DNA from: Capitulum mitella
Lineage: Eukaryota; Arthropoda; Thecostraca; Pollicipedomorpha; Pollicipedidae
DNA length: 64,000 nucleotides
Assembly (NCBI GenBank): GCA_030062745.1
Contig: CP099842.1
Location: 21,733,822-21,797,821 of the forward strand
Reading direction: 5' to 3'
This document shows positions 46,963 to 60,137 of this stretch, one piece after another. The notes below the pieces were generated by a model. The model had not been told where the DNA came from. It saw only the letters and a program-made list of their open reading frames with translations, and did no database searches. The first letter of the stretch is position 1. Each line of letters begins with the position of its first letter. The position numbers were made by a program, and so were the translations under genes.

Positions 46963-47098
46963 ATGCGGCTGCTCCTGCTCGCCGTGACGGCCGCCTGGCT
47001 GCCGGCCGCCTGTGTCGCCGCAGCCGGAGCCCGTGACGCCCGCGACGCCGGCGACAGACAGAATGGACGTCAGAAGCGACAGGCGGTCCTCGGAACCG
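46963..47098 (+). CDS. Secreted-protein exon 1: signal peptide and furin site
   Basis: ATG at 46963, 45 codons plus one base. A Leu-rich core with a likely cleavage after the VAAA/AGA region, then DRQNGRQKRQ and a donor GTGAGT at 47099. The first ATG in a good hydrophobic leader after a CpG-rich stretch decided the start. Confidence 0.78.
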
Positions 47099-47253
47099 GT
47101 GAGTGCCGATCAATGAGACGGCCACGCCCAGCACCGTCCGCACCGACACCGGGCAGCACAGCCGTCCTCAGAGAGCATAGTCCTCACTCCCCAACGGTCA
47201 AACAACACATAATAGGTCAAAAATATAAAATGTAATATATAATAGGTCAAATA

Positions 47254-47299
<46 letters not shown>

Positions 47300-48716
47300 A
47301 ATGTGCCTGTTAAAAAATTTCCAACACCACCCTTCCAACTTTTTTTCGACAAAGACCAATTATACATAACATGCGTTGTAGCGAACAATACACCAGTTAT
47401 GATGATGCGCAAGGTCTGTACTGGACTGATTTCGTACGCTGCCACTGCTCCCATGCTTTATTCAAAATGGGCGTGAAATTTATGTCTGGCAGCCAGCCAG
47501 CCAGCCACGTCAGTAACGGTATGGACGTCAAAGACGCTTCTGCACCTCTCAATAGCTAAAACGGGCTGACAAAAATGTGCCACTAAAACTAGTAAAAACG
47601 TTCTCAGACACCCCTTCATTGTACGATCCCCATATAATGCGATACATATAATACGATATTATACGACATGATACAATACGAACCCCAGCATAAACGCAAA
47701 ATCCTGTCTACTTCCGGAAAGCAAAGGCGCACTTTAGTTCTACATGCCTAATACAAGCAAAAGATCAGGACGGACCAAACTGGCCTTTCGCATAAATGAA
47801 GTCACGTGATCGGTACGTTCTCCACCGTCATAACCTAAATACGACAAATCTGTGAAAACGGTCTCCATTTCGCACGCAGCTGCTGGGATTACACGGCCCA
47901 ATTCATAACTGACCACAGAATACCACAGCAGTCATGGAAACGACGAACCAAAGCCGATATCAAAAACGTTGCGACCATGGTCATGGCACAGAGACGCGAC
48001 ATCGCGCATTCCATTCCGCGGCACCAGGCCGCATTTGTACACCCGTCAACGCCAGCAAATCCAGTCCAGTTAAACGCCTGCTTGTAAAGACCTGACCGCG
48101 CCACCCGATTTCGTAACGGCCCCGTCCGCGCCGCCTCCGACGGCACCCGAGCGATCCTCCGACCCACCGCCGGCGACCAGCGCCGCCGCGCGCCGGCCGC
48201 GGCCTTGCCTCTTGCAACAGGCGGCCGCGCTGCTCGGCCGTGACGCGGCGCATTGTGGCTGCCGCGTCACCGTCACGGCCGGCCGTTACCGAGCGGCGTC
48301 GGCCGGCCGCGGTGGGCTTCCGTCGGGCCGTTAACACGGCTCGGCAAGCGTCCCGCGGAGGAGCGTGACGCCGGGCGAACAAAAAACGACGACACCGCCG
48401 CCCGGCGCCGAGAGGCTCGGTGGCGGAAGAATGGGCGATGCCGACACGTGCGCCAACGCAAACAGACATGACCAAGCCTACCGCGCTCCTCCTTGCCTCC
48501 TTCCTGGGAGAGGAGCAAACTCGGGTTTACAACTGTCGTAAATCAGCTGTAGAATGCACGATGGGATGTCCGATCACGTTATGTCCCTCTCCCGGACTGA
48601 AACAACGCTCCAGGTCAAGGTGTCGCATCAGCTCCTAGACCCTCAATACCCCGACAAATTCCAAACCTTACAATTTGTAACAACCTTATACATTGCTTTC
48701 TCAGTTTCCCCGGTAA

Positions 48717-48758
<42 letters not shown>

Positions 48759-51700
48759 GACTAGCATTGTGCGCTCTCACATAGCAGTACCTTCTGAACC
48801 ACTCAACTGGGGATTTTTGAACAGTGAAATTAGCCTACATATATCTTCCCAACACTGATTTGGGCAGCACACTTTCATGCAATCACGCGACGATGCTCGG
48901 AAGTGGCTGCGTATGTCACGCGCCGACAGCTGGCTGGTCGTACACGTCTCTGACATCGCTCACACGCATGACATTCATAAGGTGCGACCGCTATTGTTTG
49001 TACGGAATACCTCACCCTCACTTCTTTTCGTACACTTTTCTCAGGTGAATTACAACTCCACCTGCAATAATTCGACATAGCCATTTCTTTAGACGTGTCC
49101 CCGTAAAACTGGTCAATCACAGCCGGCTATACGTGAACGTTTCGTTTTTTGTTGTCGTAAAACCGAGCAGTCTGGCACAAAAAAGCGCCAACAAAGAGCG
49201 ACAGAGAACCTAATGCTCAAATAGGATGCAAGAGCCGTCTCTCACGTCACGGCAGGACACAGCCCCCTGAGCCCTGCGGTAATCCAGTAAGCCATTCACG
49301 ACCCGTGTCACTGTAAACAAGACCTCCTTGACAGCGACGCTGGCTGTATACACACCCCCATCTGAGCCGGTTATCCCGAGCGAGGCGATATTAAGACGAG
49401 GCCGTCCGGTTCTGGCCGGGCCGCCGCCGCCGCCGCCGTCGTGTCTGGTGCGCAGGCCCTGAGGTCGCACCAGCAGTGCCGGCTGCCTGCTGAAGCAGCC
49501 AGGGTGGGACGGGGTCCCTCTGAACCACAGTAGTGGCAGTCCCCTGCCGCAGCGGCCAGGATGACGGGTCACTCTGAACCCCGGCACAGACGACCACTTG
49601 CTGTAGTGACCAGGGTGTGGCGGGGCCCCTTGAACCACAGCAGGGACGGCCGCCTGGTGCAGCGGCCAGAGTGTCACGAGGCCCCTCCGAATTCATGCAC
49701 AGCCGACCATCTGCCGCCGCGGCCAGGGCGTGACGGGGCCTCTCTGAGCCACGGCAGGGACGGCCGCCTGCTGCACAAGCGAATCAATGACAACGGAACG
49801 CTCCCACGTGCCTTCAGTGCATGTGGGCCACAGCGTTCCCAGCGAATGCGGCGGCGCCCGGCCAAACGGCGGCGTATTTGAAGGGCACCTCGTGCCCAGC
49901 ATTGGTCAGATCTCTAACGGCCCTTCCAATCATCAAAACAAAACCACGTCAGCGCTGCAGCACGCAACCGGCCCGACTCAGACCTGCGCGCAGCGGCGCG
50001 GCGTGCCTGTCGGCGGCCAGCCAGGCGGTCTGCCGCCGCCGCCTCCACAGCACACCCACACGTCCCCCGCCAAACACGGCGGCCGCCCGCTGCGCCCAGA
50101 CAGGCGCGCACAATGGCCGGCACGCGCCGCGCATCCGCGGCCCATCTCCGCCGGCCGGAGATGCAGCAGCGGTTCTCTCCGGGCAGGTAAAAACGCCGGC
50201 CGGCCGCCGGCCGAGCCTCGCAAAAAGCGGCCCGACGCGGAGAAGGCGCTCCGAGAGACGGGCCGCGCCGCTGGCCGCCCCTCCCGCCCTCGGCCGTGGG
50301 CGGAGCACGGGCTGGCCGCTCGTATAGCCTCTGCTTCCCCCCCTCCCCCGCGCTTGGCAGTGCGTGTAGCGATTCCAGAGCATCGAGACCAATCGGCGGT
50401 ATGCCAGGATCGAAGTTATGCACGAATTAGAAAAGAAAAACATCATCAAATCGCTTTCAGAAGTCCGCAATCTTTGCGCGCTTTTGATTGTTCAACCGAC
50501 GTGAGCCAGCGCAAGCACACGGCTTCGAATAACACGCAGGTCTCATAAAAATATAGCGAATCAAGTGCGGCTCGTTCGAAACGGCGATACTGTCCGTGAA
50601 AACGAAGGCCTGATTGATTTTTCGGGGCCACTTTCTCGGACGAGTTTTATTTTTCGCTGCGGACACCAATACACAAACGCTGATTTCGGTCAGCTTAGTA
50701 AAATACCCTAAGAGTCGAATTGCCAATGAAGCAATGCAAGAAGGCCCGCCTTGCGCAAAATCATGTCCGTGAATGTTCCTAAGACAGGACGACTCACAGA
50801 CGCCTGGAATGAGATCGTCCGGTTTTGTTGGGCGGACCGGGACAGCTCAGCCCTGGTGCGTCACTGGGCCTGATTTCTCGGGGCCGTCTGGCTGCCCGTA
50901 CATGCCTGCAGTGGACCCCGGCGACCTCGCTGCCGAGCGCAGCCAGTGGCCGCGTGGAGCGCGGCGATTCCCCCGGCGTGACTGCATCGAGAGCAGCGCC
51001 AGGCTCGCGTCCCGTAAGACCCCTAAGAGCGCCAGGGCTCTGCTCCGGGAGCCCTGACCCCGCCACACATGTCCCGAAGATTGTCCTACTCAGACGCCGT
51101 CCGACATGTTCACGCGAGCACCGTGCTCACGCACTTTGGGAAAATCCCGGCCACATCCTGTCAGCGACGGCGCTGGCGCTCGACCCAGCTTGTCACCATG
51201 ATCTCACGCAACGCTCGTCCTCACGCAGTCCTCGAGTCCTCCCATAAGAAGATCAAGGACCGTTAATCTTTGCGTAACCCTGCAAACCTAGCGCTATGCG
51301 TCTGCTTGGTCATAACATATCGCTGATCCGGGCATTACAAGCGCTCGAGCGGACTACGACCTGCCCAGTGACGGGACTAACACGCATGAGCGCGCGCATT
51401 CGGCACCTGAGGTAGCCAAACATGAGCAGAGCTATGCCGACCGCGACTGCTTATCGTCATCCCGAGACAATCTCACAACGACAGATCTTCTGGATCCACA
51501 CTGGCATCCATTATTTATGAACATCGCGACCAATCCTAAATGGAACCTTCCCCGGGCAGCCTTGGGCGCTTCGCATCTGCCCCGCTCGCGCCCGGCTGCC
51601 GCCGTCTTTCTGCTGCCTGAACCATGCTGCCATTCACCCACAGACGTCAGCACATTTTTGTGCAGTATTTTCGACGTCTTCGCGAGTGGCTCTTGCGACG

Positions 51701-54700
51701 TCATGTTTTTCCAATGGCTAACATCGAATTCTACCCGTGACGGTGAAATTCGAACGAGTCACGCTGCACTTCGCAATGTCCAGGCTTAATGTGAAAAGAT
51801 GAAGACAAAACTTTTCAACTGTCTTCAGTCATTTGCGTCAGTCATTTCCAATGTTTAGATCGGCCAGTTTTTACAAGCAAAGACGGAAACAAAACTGATG
51901 AACTCTGCCTGCTATCTTTTGTGACAAATCGGGCCCCAACCACTGTAAATATAAATCCTTTCATGAAGTGAAAGTGAAACGCTGGCGACGGTGAGAACCA
52001 CCTGCTGCATGGCCTTCCTCACACTGGTAATCGGCGAGATCTCATCCCGTATTCCATTGTTCCGGCATCAAGTCATGGCATATCAAACGCCCTTAAGGCC
52101 CGTGGGATTCATGAATTATGCGCCGTGTAACATACATCCCACAATCTGATATCAAAACACACTAATCTCACCAAAGTTCAGGTTGTGTCCCGCCTCTGCC
52201 AACGGACCCCGTGTCTCAGAGCAGCGCGCCGGGCAGACGAGCAGTCGGGCAGAAGGGCACCCGAGCCGCGGCGGGCAGCCGAGCAGTCGGGCAGAAGGGC
52301 GGCCGAGCCGCGGCGGGCAGCCGGGCCGGGCCGTCAGCTGACGTGTCCGGGTCGGGCGTCGTCGTCGGCGGCGGCTGACCTCGGCCCGGCCGGCGGAGTT
52401 ACGGCGCGGCGGGCCAGAGGTCGCCGGCGTGCCGCTGACGGCCGGCCGCCGGCGGCAGACGGCCGCAGATGGCCGCCGCCGCTCGGCGCTAACGGGCCGG
52501 CCAGCCAAGGCCGCCGACACGGCGACCGGCCCGGCCGGCTGCTGGCCTCCCGCTCTGCGCCGCGCCGTCCGGCCGGCGGCGTTCCCTCAGATCCGCCCCC
52601 ACACGCTGCTCTCAGGCGCCCCGCCACAGGGGGACGGAGCGCCGCATCAGGTCCGCTGCTCACTGGCGCCGTCCGACCGACCGGCGCCGTCCCCTCAGAT
52701 CCGCCCCCGCACGCTGCTCTCAGGTGCCCCGCCACAGGGGGACGGAGCGCCCCTTCAGGTCCGCTGTTCACTGGCGCCGTCCAGGCTGGCGAGCGTCCCC
52801 GCGGGTCCAGACCCTGCCTCCAGACTACCGGCACCGCCCGTTCTCCGCCATTCTCCACACATACACACAGACGGATCCTCTGGCCGTCTCGGCCGTCAAC
52901 CGGCCCGCCTCCGCCGACCCAGGGCGCGGCGCCTCCGGTGCCGCCCGGCCGCCCGACCACGTCTCCGGTCTCCGTCCGGTTCCGGAGAGACCGGCGCGCT
53001 GGCGTCGGACGCACACCCTCGCCAGGACGGCGGCCGGCCTCTCCGGCGGCCTGCAAACGACCGCCTGACGACGCCGACCGAGAGCGCGGCCCGACCACCA
53101 GACAGTGACGTCACCGACGACCCGCGTCCCGCCGCGCGACCTTGACCGCTTGGGCCACACCTTACGCTGGCGAAACAGGTGTCACGCGGCGCGCTCACAC
53201 ACGGCGTTTCATCAGTACCAGCCTTCGTCAATGTCACTGTGGTAGTGCCTGGAATCACTGTCTGGAACGAGTGGGTAACTACTAGCCCTGAGTTTGCGTT
53301 TACCAAATGCACTCAGGCTACGCCCGCCTTTGAATAAAATGGCAATATCCATGCCCCTTCGTTTGCCAACTGATTTACGACGGGTGCGCGACGGGCGCTC
53401 AAGGTGCTGATGACCCGCACCACCAGTTGCGTAACGTTCGCGTCCCAATATGGTCAGGGCACAGAGCGCCATATACTCCTGCCCAGCTGAGCAGAGTATT
53501 TAGCGGCGCCAGACCCGGGACTGCAGCCAGGAGGCCGGCACAGTCCTCAGGGGCGCAGCTGGATGACGCTGACCGGGCCGAGGTCGAACGGCATCGCCGG
53601 ACGCAGCGGAGGACAGGTCCCGGCCGACAGTGCGGCCTCGACCGCACGGGGTCCGGGGCAAACTAGGACAGGTCCCTGTCGACCGCAGCGCGGCCTCGAC
53701 CGCACGGGGTCCAGGACACAGTAGGTCACTCTTAATTAAACCACGGCCTCCGCCGTACAAAATCCAGGACACCGGAGACATGTCACTGTCGACCTCAGCA
53801 CGGTACCAGAGGTCAGAAATATCTGTGTGGAAGATTTCAAATACGTCACTAACGCCACCCTATTTCCGTTTGCCAAGACGGGTTTTACCACCAATGGACC
53901 TTGAAGTCCACTGCCAAGGGTGCTGACGTGACAAGGCAATGACTAAAACCAGCCCTCGCTCTGCCTCCCTGGGTCTCGTAATGGTAACACAAGGCTCGCA
54001 AATAACCTCGCCGTCGACGCGCCCTAAAGCCCACAACAAAAGGCTCTGTGAAGCCACAGTAAAGCTTACTACGTTGTGGCGTTCTTTCTGGTTTCAACAA
54101 TCATGCACAGCGCAGCGCGCCTCACCGAGGACGGTCGACCGCCACCGCAGTACCGACAGGCCTTTCTGAGCTTTACTTCAACTGGGTTAATCTGCACTGT
54201 CACTTCTTTGGAGTAGCACGTGACGTGTTGGCGACGTGGTCAAAGGAACGTTGGGAAGCTTGCATCAATACACGCTCGCAGACGGCGCGCGAAACGCTCG
54301 ACCCAGGTGGCTGGTATAACAGTGTGACACACATCCGACCAAAAGGTGCGGCTGCGAACGGTGCGTCAGCCTAACTTTCCATAATCAGTTTGTGAAAAGC
54401 TCCGTTGTGCTCACAAAAAAGTCATCTCCGCTACGTAAAAGACGCCTTGCTGGCGGCGATCGGCTCTTCAGCGGGTGCTTGGTTACCAGCCGCGAGGATT
54501 AAGAAATCAACACCGTTATCGTCGACTACGTGGCGGCGTTGCGCAATGGGAACGGGGGCTTCGCCCGCCACGGATCTTCAAATGGCTGGGTCAACGCCGC
54601 CGAGTCGTTAATCCTTTGCCGCTGGAGTGACACGAGACAGGCGGCTCCACTCGCAGGATCGCTCCGTTCCGGCTGTGCCGCGCTCTCAGTACAGGGAAAT

Positions 54701-57700
54701 TGTCCGCACCAGCTGTGCCGGGTTCTCACCACAGGAGAATCGGTCACATACAGCTGTGTCACAATAACGGACGCGGGAAATCGTTCAGTGCCGGCAGTCA
54801 CATCATCAGTCGAGGGGCACTGTCGCCGGCCGGATTACACGAGGGGCACTGTCGCCGGCCGATGTCACATCAGTCGAGGATGTCACATCATCAGTCGCGG
54901 GCAACCGTTCAGCGCTGGCTGTGCCACATTTCAGTCGCGGGACACCGTTCAGTGCATGCTGTCACATTACCAGCTGCGAGGAACTGTTCAGGGCCGGCTG
55001 TCGCGCTACCAGCCACGAGGAACCTTTCGGTTCCGGGTGTCACATTATCAGTCGCCGTGAACTGTTCAGTGCCGACTGCGCCGTCCACCCAGTTTCGCCG
55101 CCTCATCTGAAGAGATGGTCTGGACGCCGGCTGCATACAGCCGCCCATCACACCGCCCTGGGCAGTGGTCGGCTCCAAACCCGTCTCGTTGTTTAGTTCA
55201 TGGCCGCTTTATGCAGGCAGTTGTATTTATAGTCACCGCTCCCACACAACGTCCAGATATATTTCAGCAGTCGGTGTGACCGCATGGACAGACCGTCTGT
55301 TCGCACGCCTAGCAAACCGAGGGGTACTCAAGCCCTACGTGCAGATGCTCAGTCCGCGCTCCAATGGCCAAACGCCATGAGGCGTGCTGTTTTGCAAACT
55401 AGCGCCGTCCCGGGAGGATTTGACTTTATCACGCTGTGGCGAACTCGTGACGCAACGTATTTGTGCTGACCCGAATCCCAGCGTCAATAATCACCGTGAC
55501 TTTTCCTCAACAATCGACACTGCCAACAAAATAACGCCGACCCACACGAAGCTTGCACACGTGAGACCAAGCAAAGCCCTCTGAAGTGCATTACGCAGCC
55601 GCAATCAATCGCCTGACGTCCAGGCAAACGTGCAAAACCTGTAAATAATGTTCCTACAGACCACTAACGCAACATTATTGGCGATGATGCGTGGAAATAC
55701 CGGCCGAAAACTCCTACCAACTTAAAACGAGTTCAAATGAGATCCCTAATTGAGTGTGGTTTTATGTTCGTGGCCCGTCTTCCAAGACGTAGACTTATGG
55801 ACGTATTGGTCATAATCTACCAATGCTATCCTTAATTTCAGTATGGCTTTCTGTTCGTGGCTCGTCTTCCTGGACGCAGCCCAGTAGATGTATTCGCCAT
55901 AATCTAACAGCCGCTTGACCGCAGGTCCTCGGCATTTTCCTTTAATGATGGCTCTTTTATCGGACAGCTCATTATTTCATACTGTGTGTTTAAAAACGGT
56001 GCTTTTTACAATAACGAGGATTCCGCAGTCACACTGCCCTTTATTGTTGACAACAAAGACCACAAAAAAGTTGAAGGCTAGGTATCGACTACGTACCAAA
56101 TGAAGCCTGCAGCGCTAAATTTCGATAATATCGCTTATAACCAGCGGTAACCATGGCAACGCTTTCACTGGCTCTGGCGTTGCGCCATTTGGGATGAAAT
56201 TTAGTACTCACGATGAGACATGTCGATATCTGAAAATCAGAGTTTATCCTTGCAGTCGGCGTCAAATCCATACCACGCTTATAATTAATTAACTCGATCT
56301 GTTGTTATGACGAAGATACAAGCGCCCTGGCGCCAAATAGAGCAAGCAATAACAGTTAAACTTTGTTCGTTGTGTTATTTGGTTTCTAAAATGTGGTTCA
56401 CTGACAGTTAACGGCAATTTTCTCGTTTAGTCATTACGGAAATAACTTAAATTATGGTGGAATGGTCTTCCCTAAAATAATTCTCTTTGCTGATTATCAG
56501 ATAAAGGAGCAAAGACGCTTTGACGTACTTGCCGTCTCACTACAGCCAACAGCTTTACCTAACATCGGTAAATCCCGACCTCCTCGAGGCGATTGCGGTC
56601 ATTTTCGCCGTGGCCCGGTGTCTCCAAACTAACACTGGCAATACTTCCGCCGGGAAATGCAATACCGACCATATCGGTACCACCAGCAACTTCAACGCAT
56701 CACAGGCCGCGCGGATCAGCGATCTCAGACGGACCGCGCGGAACGTGACGGGGGAAAAGCCGGCTGCCGTGGCCAGTTGTCACTGCGACAGGTGAAAACA
56801 CCGCGGGCCGTTATCACGCCATCGCGGATCCGATTCTGGTGGCCCGGCCTCGACACGAGGACCTCTCGTGACGACGCCGCGTCACGTTAGCGTGACGACC
56901 TCGAGACGGGGTCCAGTCGCCCCGCATCGACCACTCGTCCCCACAGGCACGCCTGAAGCCTGCTGAAAAGACTGGGATGTTCATGTGTGAATCCTGGTGC
57001 TGAGAATCCATGCGCTCTTCATCCCTTAGGCCCCATGATAAAAATAACTCTTGTGTCGGTGGGTTTCCGGGCCACTCTCGCATCGGTCGGAGTTCCAGAA
57101 GCTCCTTCAGCTTCTGATATGCTGATCGAAATTTACTGCAATTTGGCATGCAGATCCGCCTGCAGACGTGCAGCAGCTATCACAAATAGAATTCCAGCGA
57201 TCGAGTTTATCTTGTTCACGATAAAATGTCCGGATACAAGGTACATCCGGGCGCCGGCAGCTATCCATGTGGCTGCCGATTTCCCAGAACTATTGGAAGG
57301 GTTACAATTCGATTCCAGACCAACCTTCACCATGCTCCGGCCGGTGGGTGCGACGGCGTGACGTCACCGAATGACCCAACACCAAAGGATATTATCCGGC
57401 AAAACACCGACAATTTCTTACACAATGACAAACATTTTATTTTATGCAAAGTCAACTAAAGAACTCAAAATTTGGCGCGGCAAACGACATTCCTTTTCCC
57501 GTGGCTAACGACGAACGGCGAGGACCTAGGAACCGACCAATGTGGCCCCCTAACGGCAGGACGCCGCCGCCGCGGAGTACGGCGCGGGAAGTCACGAGGG
57601 AGACGAGCGGGCAGACCGGCAGCGACGGCACGAGCCGCGCGCTGAGCTGATGCCGAGGCCAGCCGCAAGGCCGCGGGCCGGGCTGAGCCGCCGAGGCAGC

Positions 57701-60137
57701 CCGGCCGGCGGCGGCGCGCCCCCTAATCCCAACCGGCCGGCGCCCGCGCTCCTGACGGGCCGAGCGAGCGTCAGGCCCGGCGGCGGCGGGCCAGACCGCT
57801 GCATCGTGACGGCCGCCGTGACTCTGCAGGTCGGGGCGAGGTCGGGTCACCTCCCATGAACGCGCGGGCACTGCACGATCTGCACGGATGGTCTGTGCAA
57901 GTCGCCGCGCCGGCACGTCTTGAGCTCTGAAGGTCACGCAAGTGTGTCAGTAAAGGACACGATTAGCTCATAAATCTTCACTCCCGGTGCGGCTCTACCT
58001 CAATACCGGTTCGCGTAGCTGCGGTGAAATAAGGCCCACGCATTACCGTTGCGCGGCGTCAAAGTGCCGGTTGCCGCTCGCCACTGACCCGCCCCGTCCT
58101 CTGCCGGCAGGGAGCAGCTGCGCCGACATGTCGCTCTTCAACTACCTCCTCTACTACTACCTGATCCAGGCGCAGAACAACCACGCCAAGCACGGCCAGG
58201 CCGACCAGATGGCGGCCGCGCTGCTCAAGCTGAAGCGGCTGCGCGGCACTGACCCGATCCCAACGCTCATCAGCACGACGGCCGGCCAGAACGCGCTGCT
58301 GGCCATGCTGCAGAACGTCGCGCAGAACAACCCCGGCCGGCTGCTGACGCTGCTCACCTCGATCCGAGACGGCGGCGCGCCGGCCCAGCCGCAGCAGCAG
58401 CCGCTGGCCGGCTACGGCGCCGGCTACGGCGGCCGCGCCGGCTTCGGCGGCTTCGGCGGCGCGCGCGAGCCGCTCTACCAGCGGCCGGCGGCGGCGGCGC
58501 CGTTGGCCGGCTACCCGAGTCTGCAGGCGAGCCCGGCGCTCTACAGCCCGCAGGTACAGCAGGCGCTCTACCCGCAGCCGGCGGCCGCCGCGCTCCGCCT
58601 GCCGTTTGCCGGCGCCGACGAGAAGCCTGCCAACTCGCTGCAGTTCTCACCGTCGCTTCGCCGGCAGGTGTACGCGCCGCAGCCGGAGCTGGAGCCGACG
58701 CCGGCGCCGGCGCGCACCGTCATCCGCGAGCCGAGCACGCGCCTGCACGTCAGCACCGTGACGCTGGTCACCACCGTGCTCACCAGCAGTGCCTCCACCG
58801 TCCCGCTGCTCTACAACGGACAGTCGACCAGCACCGAGATCATGCACACCGCCACGCACGTGCTCACCGCCACGCAGCTGCGCACGCTGGCCGTCGTCGT
58901 CACGCCGACCGTCGTCGAGGCCAACGGCCAGACCACCACGCTCTACGGCCAGACGGGAGCGCCCAACGCCGAGATCGTCACCGACCTCAACTTCCACGAC
59001 GAACCGCCGCCGGCGCCGGGGCAGGCCACGCCCGTGGCGCCCGACGGCGCGCTGGCCACGGCCGTTCACGCGCAGCCGGCGCCGCCGCCCGGCGCCGTCG
59101 TCGTCCAGGCCGGGCCGACGGCGCCGCTACCGCCGTCGCCGCCGCCGCCGACCACGACCACCACCGAGAAGCCGAAGCCGCGCAACCGGCTACTGGCACT
59201 GCTGCAGTCGCGGGCGGCGGCGCGGCGCCGGGGCCTGCCGCGCCGCGGCAAGGACGGCCAGCGGCGCTCCACCAAGCCGGAGACGACGCCGGCGCCGGTC
59301 GAGGAGCACGTCAGCACCAGCGTCTCGGTCAGCGTCTCGCAGCCGGGCCGGCCGCCGGCGGCTGTCGACGCGGCCGCAGCGGCAGCCGCCACCCCGCCCC
59401 CGCCGCCACCGCCACCGCCGTCGCCCGTCGCGCAGCAGCAGGTGCCCGTGTACGTGGAGAAGGATGGCGTGCTGGTGGTGGCGGCCGCGCCGCTCGCGCC
59501 CGTGTTCAAGCCCGCGCAGCCAACGGTGGCCGCGGCTCCAGTGTTCCAGCCGGCGCAGCCAACGGTGACGGCGGGGCCGGTGTTCTCGCCGCAGCAGGAA
59601 GCCAGCCCGGCGCCGCCCGCCTTCTCCACGACGGCGCCGACGCCAACGCCGACGTCCGCAGCGACCACGCCGTCGCCGACGCCCCAGACGACGACGACGA
59701 CGACGGCAGTCACAACGACGACAGCTGCGACGACTGCCGCCACGACGACAGCGTCGACATCAGCAACCACAACGACGACAGCGGCGACAATAGCAACCAC
59801 AACGACGACAGCGGCTCCGGCCACAACCGCCACGAGCGCAGCGCCCGCCAGCATCGACGAGATCGGGTTCGACTTCGAGGAGACGGTGTACGCCAGCCCG
59901 TCCAGCTCCACCGAGAAGGTCGTCACCGAAGAGGACTTCCAGAACCTGCTCGACGGCACGTTCGTCATCCTGGCCGAGGCGCTGCCGGACGCCGCCGCGT
60001 CGTCGTCGACAGAGCCGCCGCCGCCGCCGTCGCCGCCGGAGGGCAGCGGCGGCGGCCCGGCCGACGGCGACTCGGACGTCAAGGTGTCCGTGTCGTACGC
60101 CGTGTCCACCAGCGTGTCGGAGGGCCGGCGGAGATGA
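46963..60137 (+). CDS. Secreted Thr/Pro/Ala-rich extracellular protein, two exons, 720 residues
   Basis: Exon 46963-47098 encodes the signal peptide (MRLLLLAVTAAWLPAACVAA) and a furin-type site RQKR at residues 36-39. The donor G|GTGAGT joins in phase 1 to exon 58111-60137 (acceptor CTGCCGGCAG). The second exon encodes: a helical region (about residues 52-120, rich in Leu, Gln, Asn); a Gly/Tyr/Phe stretch GYGAGYGGRAGFGGFGG; a conserved-looking core with VTLVTTVLTSSAS and PLLYNGQSTSTEIMHTATHV (about 261-314); a basic segment RRGLPRRGKDGQRR; proline runs; a Thr-rich tract (about 548-630) likely to be O-glycosylated; and an acidic tail with EIGFDFEETVYA and TEEDFQNLLDGTFVI. I know similar VTLVTT...PLLYNG cores from uncharacterised arthropod secreted proteins; the function (cuticle, mucus or adhesive matrix) is not shown. 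Intermediate exons cannot be excluded, but phase fits direct joining. Confidence 0.78.
47252..47299. repeat. (AT)n-(TG)n compound microsatellite
   Basis: About nine AT repeats followed by about fourteen TG repeats without interruption. Confidence 0.97.
48721..48757. repeat. (AT)n microsatellite
   Basis: A pure TA/AT repeat of about 37 bases. Confidence 0.97.
49490..49790. repeat. ~57-bp minisatellite
   Basis: About five diverged copies containing GGGGCCCCTCTGAACCACAG, GGGACGGCCGCCTG and TGCWGCGGCCAGGGTG. The CAGGGACGGCCGCCTG word at 49641 and 49755 is 114 apart, two periods. Confidence 0.82.
52239..52780. repeat. Two adjacent GC-rich tandem repeats (42 bp and 108 bp)
   Basis: GAGCAGTCGGGCAGAAGGGC repeats at 52239 and 52281 (42 bp). 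Further on, CCCTCAGATCCGCCCCC starts near 52584 and 52692, giving a 108-bp unit with CACGCTGCTCTCAGG and GGTCCGCTG, about two copies and highly similar. The open frames through it are repeat-derived. Confidence 0.85.
53600..53720. repeat. 58-bp duplication
   Basis: GCGGCCTCGACCGCACGGGG followed by TCC recurs 58 bases apart (ACCGCACGGGG at 53641 and 53699), with GGACAGGTCCC between copies. Confidence 0.8.
54900..55098. repeat. 39-bp tandem repeat, about five copies
   Basis: AACYGTTCAGTGC-type words start at 54904, 54943, 54982, 55021 and 55060, a steady 39-bp step, each followed by CTGTCACATTACCAG variants. More diverged copies extend left to about 54700. Confidence 0.85.
58111..60137 (+). 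CDS. Secreted-protein exon 2: main low-complexity body
   Basis: Two bases complete Gly, then SSCADMSLFNYLLYYYLIQ follows. The exon is 2027 bases and ends in EGRRR-TGA at 60135-60137. Third codon positions are mainly G/C outside the Thr tract, where ACG/ACC codons alternate with GCG and GCC. A 347-codon open frame on the opposite strand through the tract is a shadow. No AATAAA is seen downstream. Confidence 0.83.

Larger units (their letters stand above)
47099..58110 (+). other. 11-kb intron of the secreted-protein gene
   Basis: Holds an AT/TG microsatellite (47252-47299), an AT microsatellite (48721-48757), a ~57-bp minisatellite (49490-49790), 42-bp and 108-bp repeats (52239-52780), a 58-bp repeat (53600-53720), a 39-bp repeat (54900-55098), and GC-rich blocks at 49980-50330 and 52190-53150. 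On the + strand much of it is A/C-rich. No exon is supported. Confidence 0.65.

Noticed and set aside
51990..52100. Coding-like - strand peptide with DEISPITSVRKAMQQVV
   Set aside because: No acceptable acceptor on its 5' side and no recognised family; may be chance or a transposon remnant.
52185..53145. Overlapping 238-307-codon frames on both strands
   Set aside because: They cross tandem repeats and GC-rich sequence and have no recognisable domain.
59066..60109. 347-codon - strand frame rich in Val/Ala/Gly
   Set aside because: It is the antisense of the Thr/Ala/Pro tract of the secreted protein; poly-Val/Ala arises from ACG/GCC repeats.
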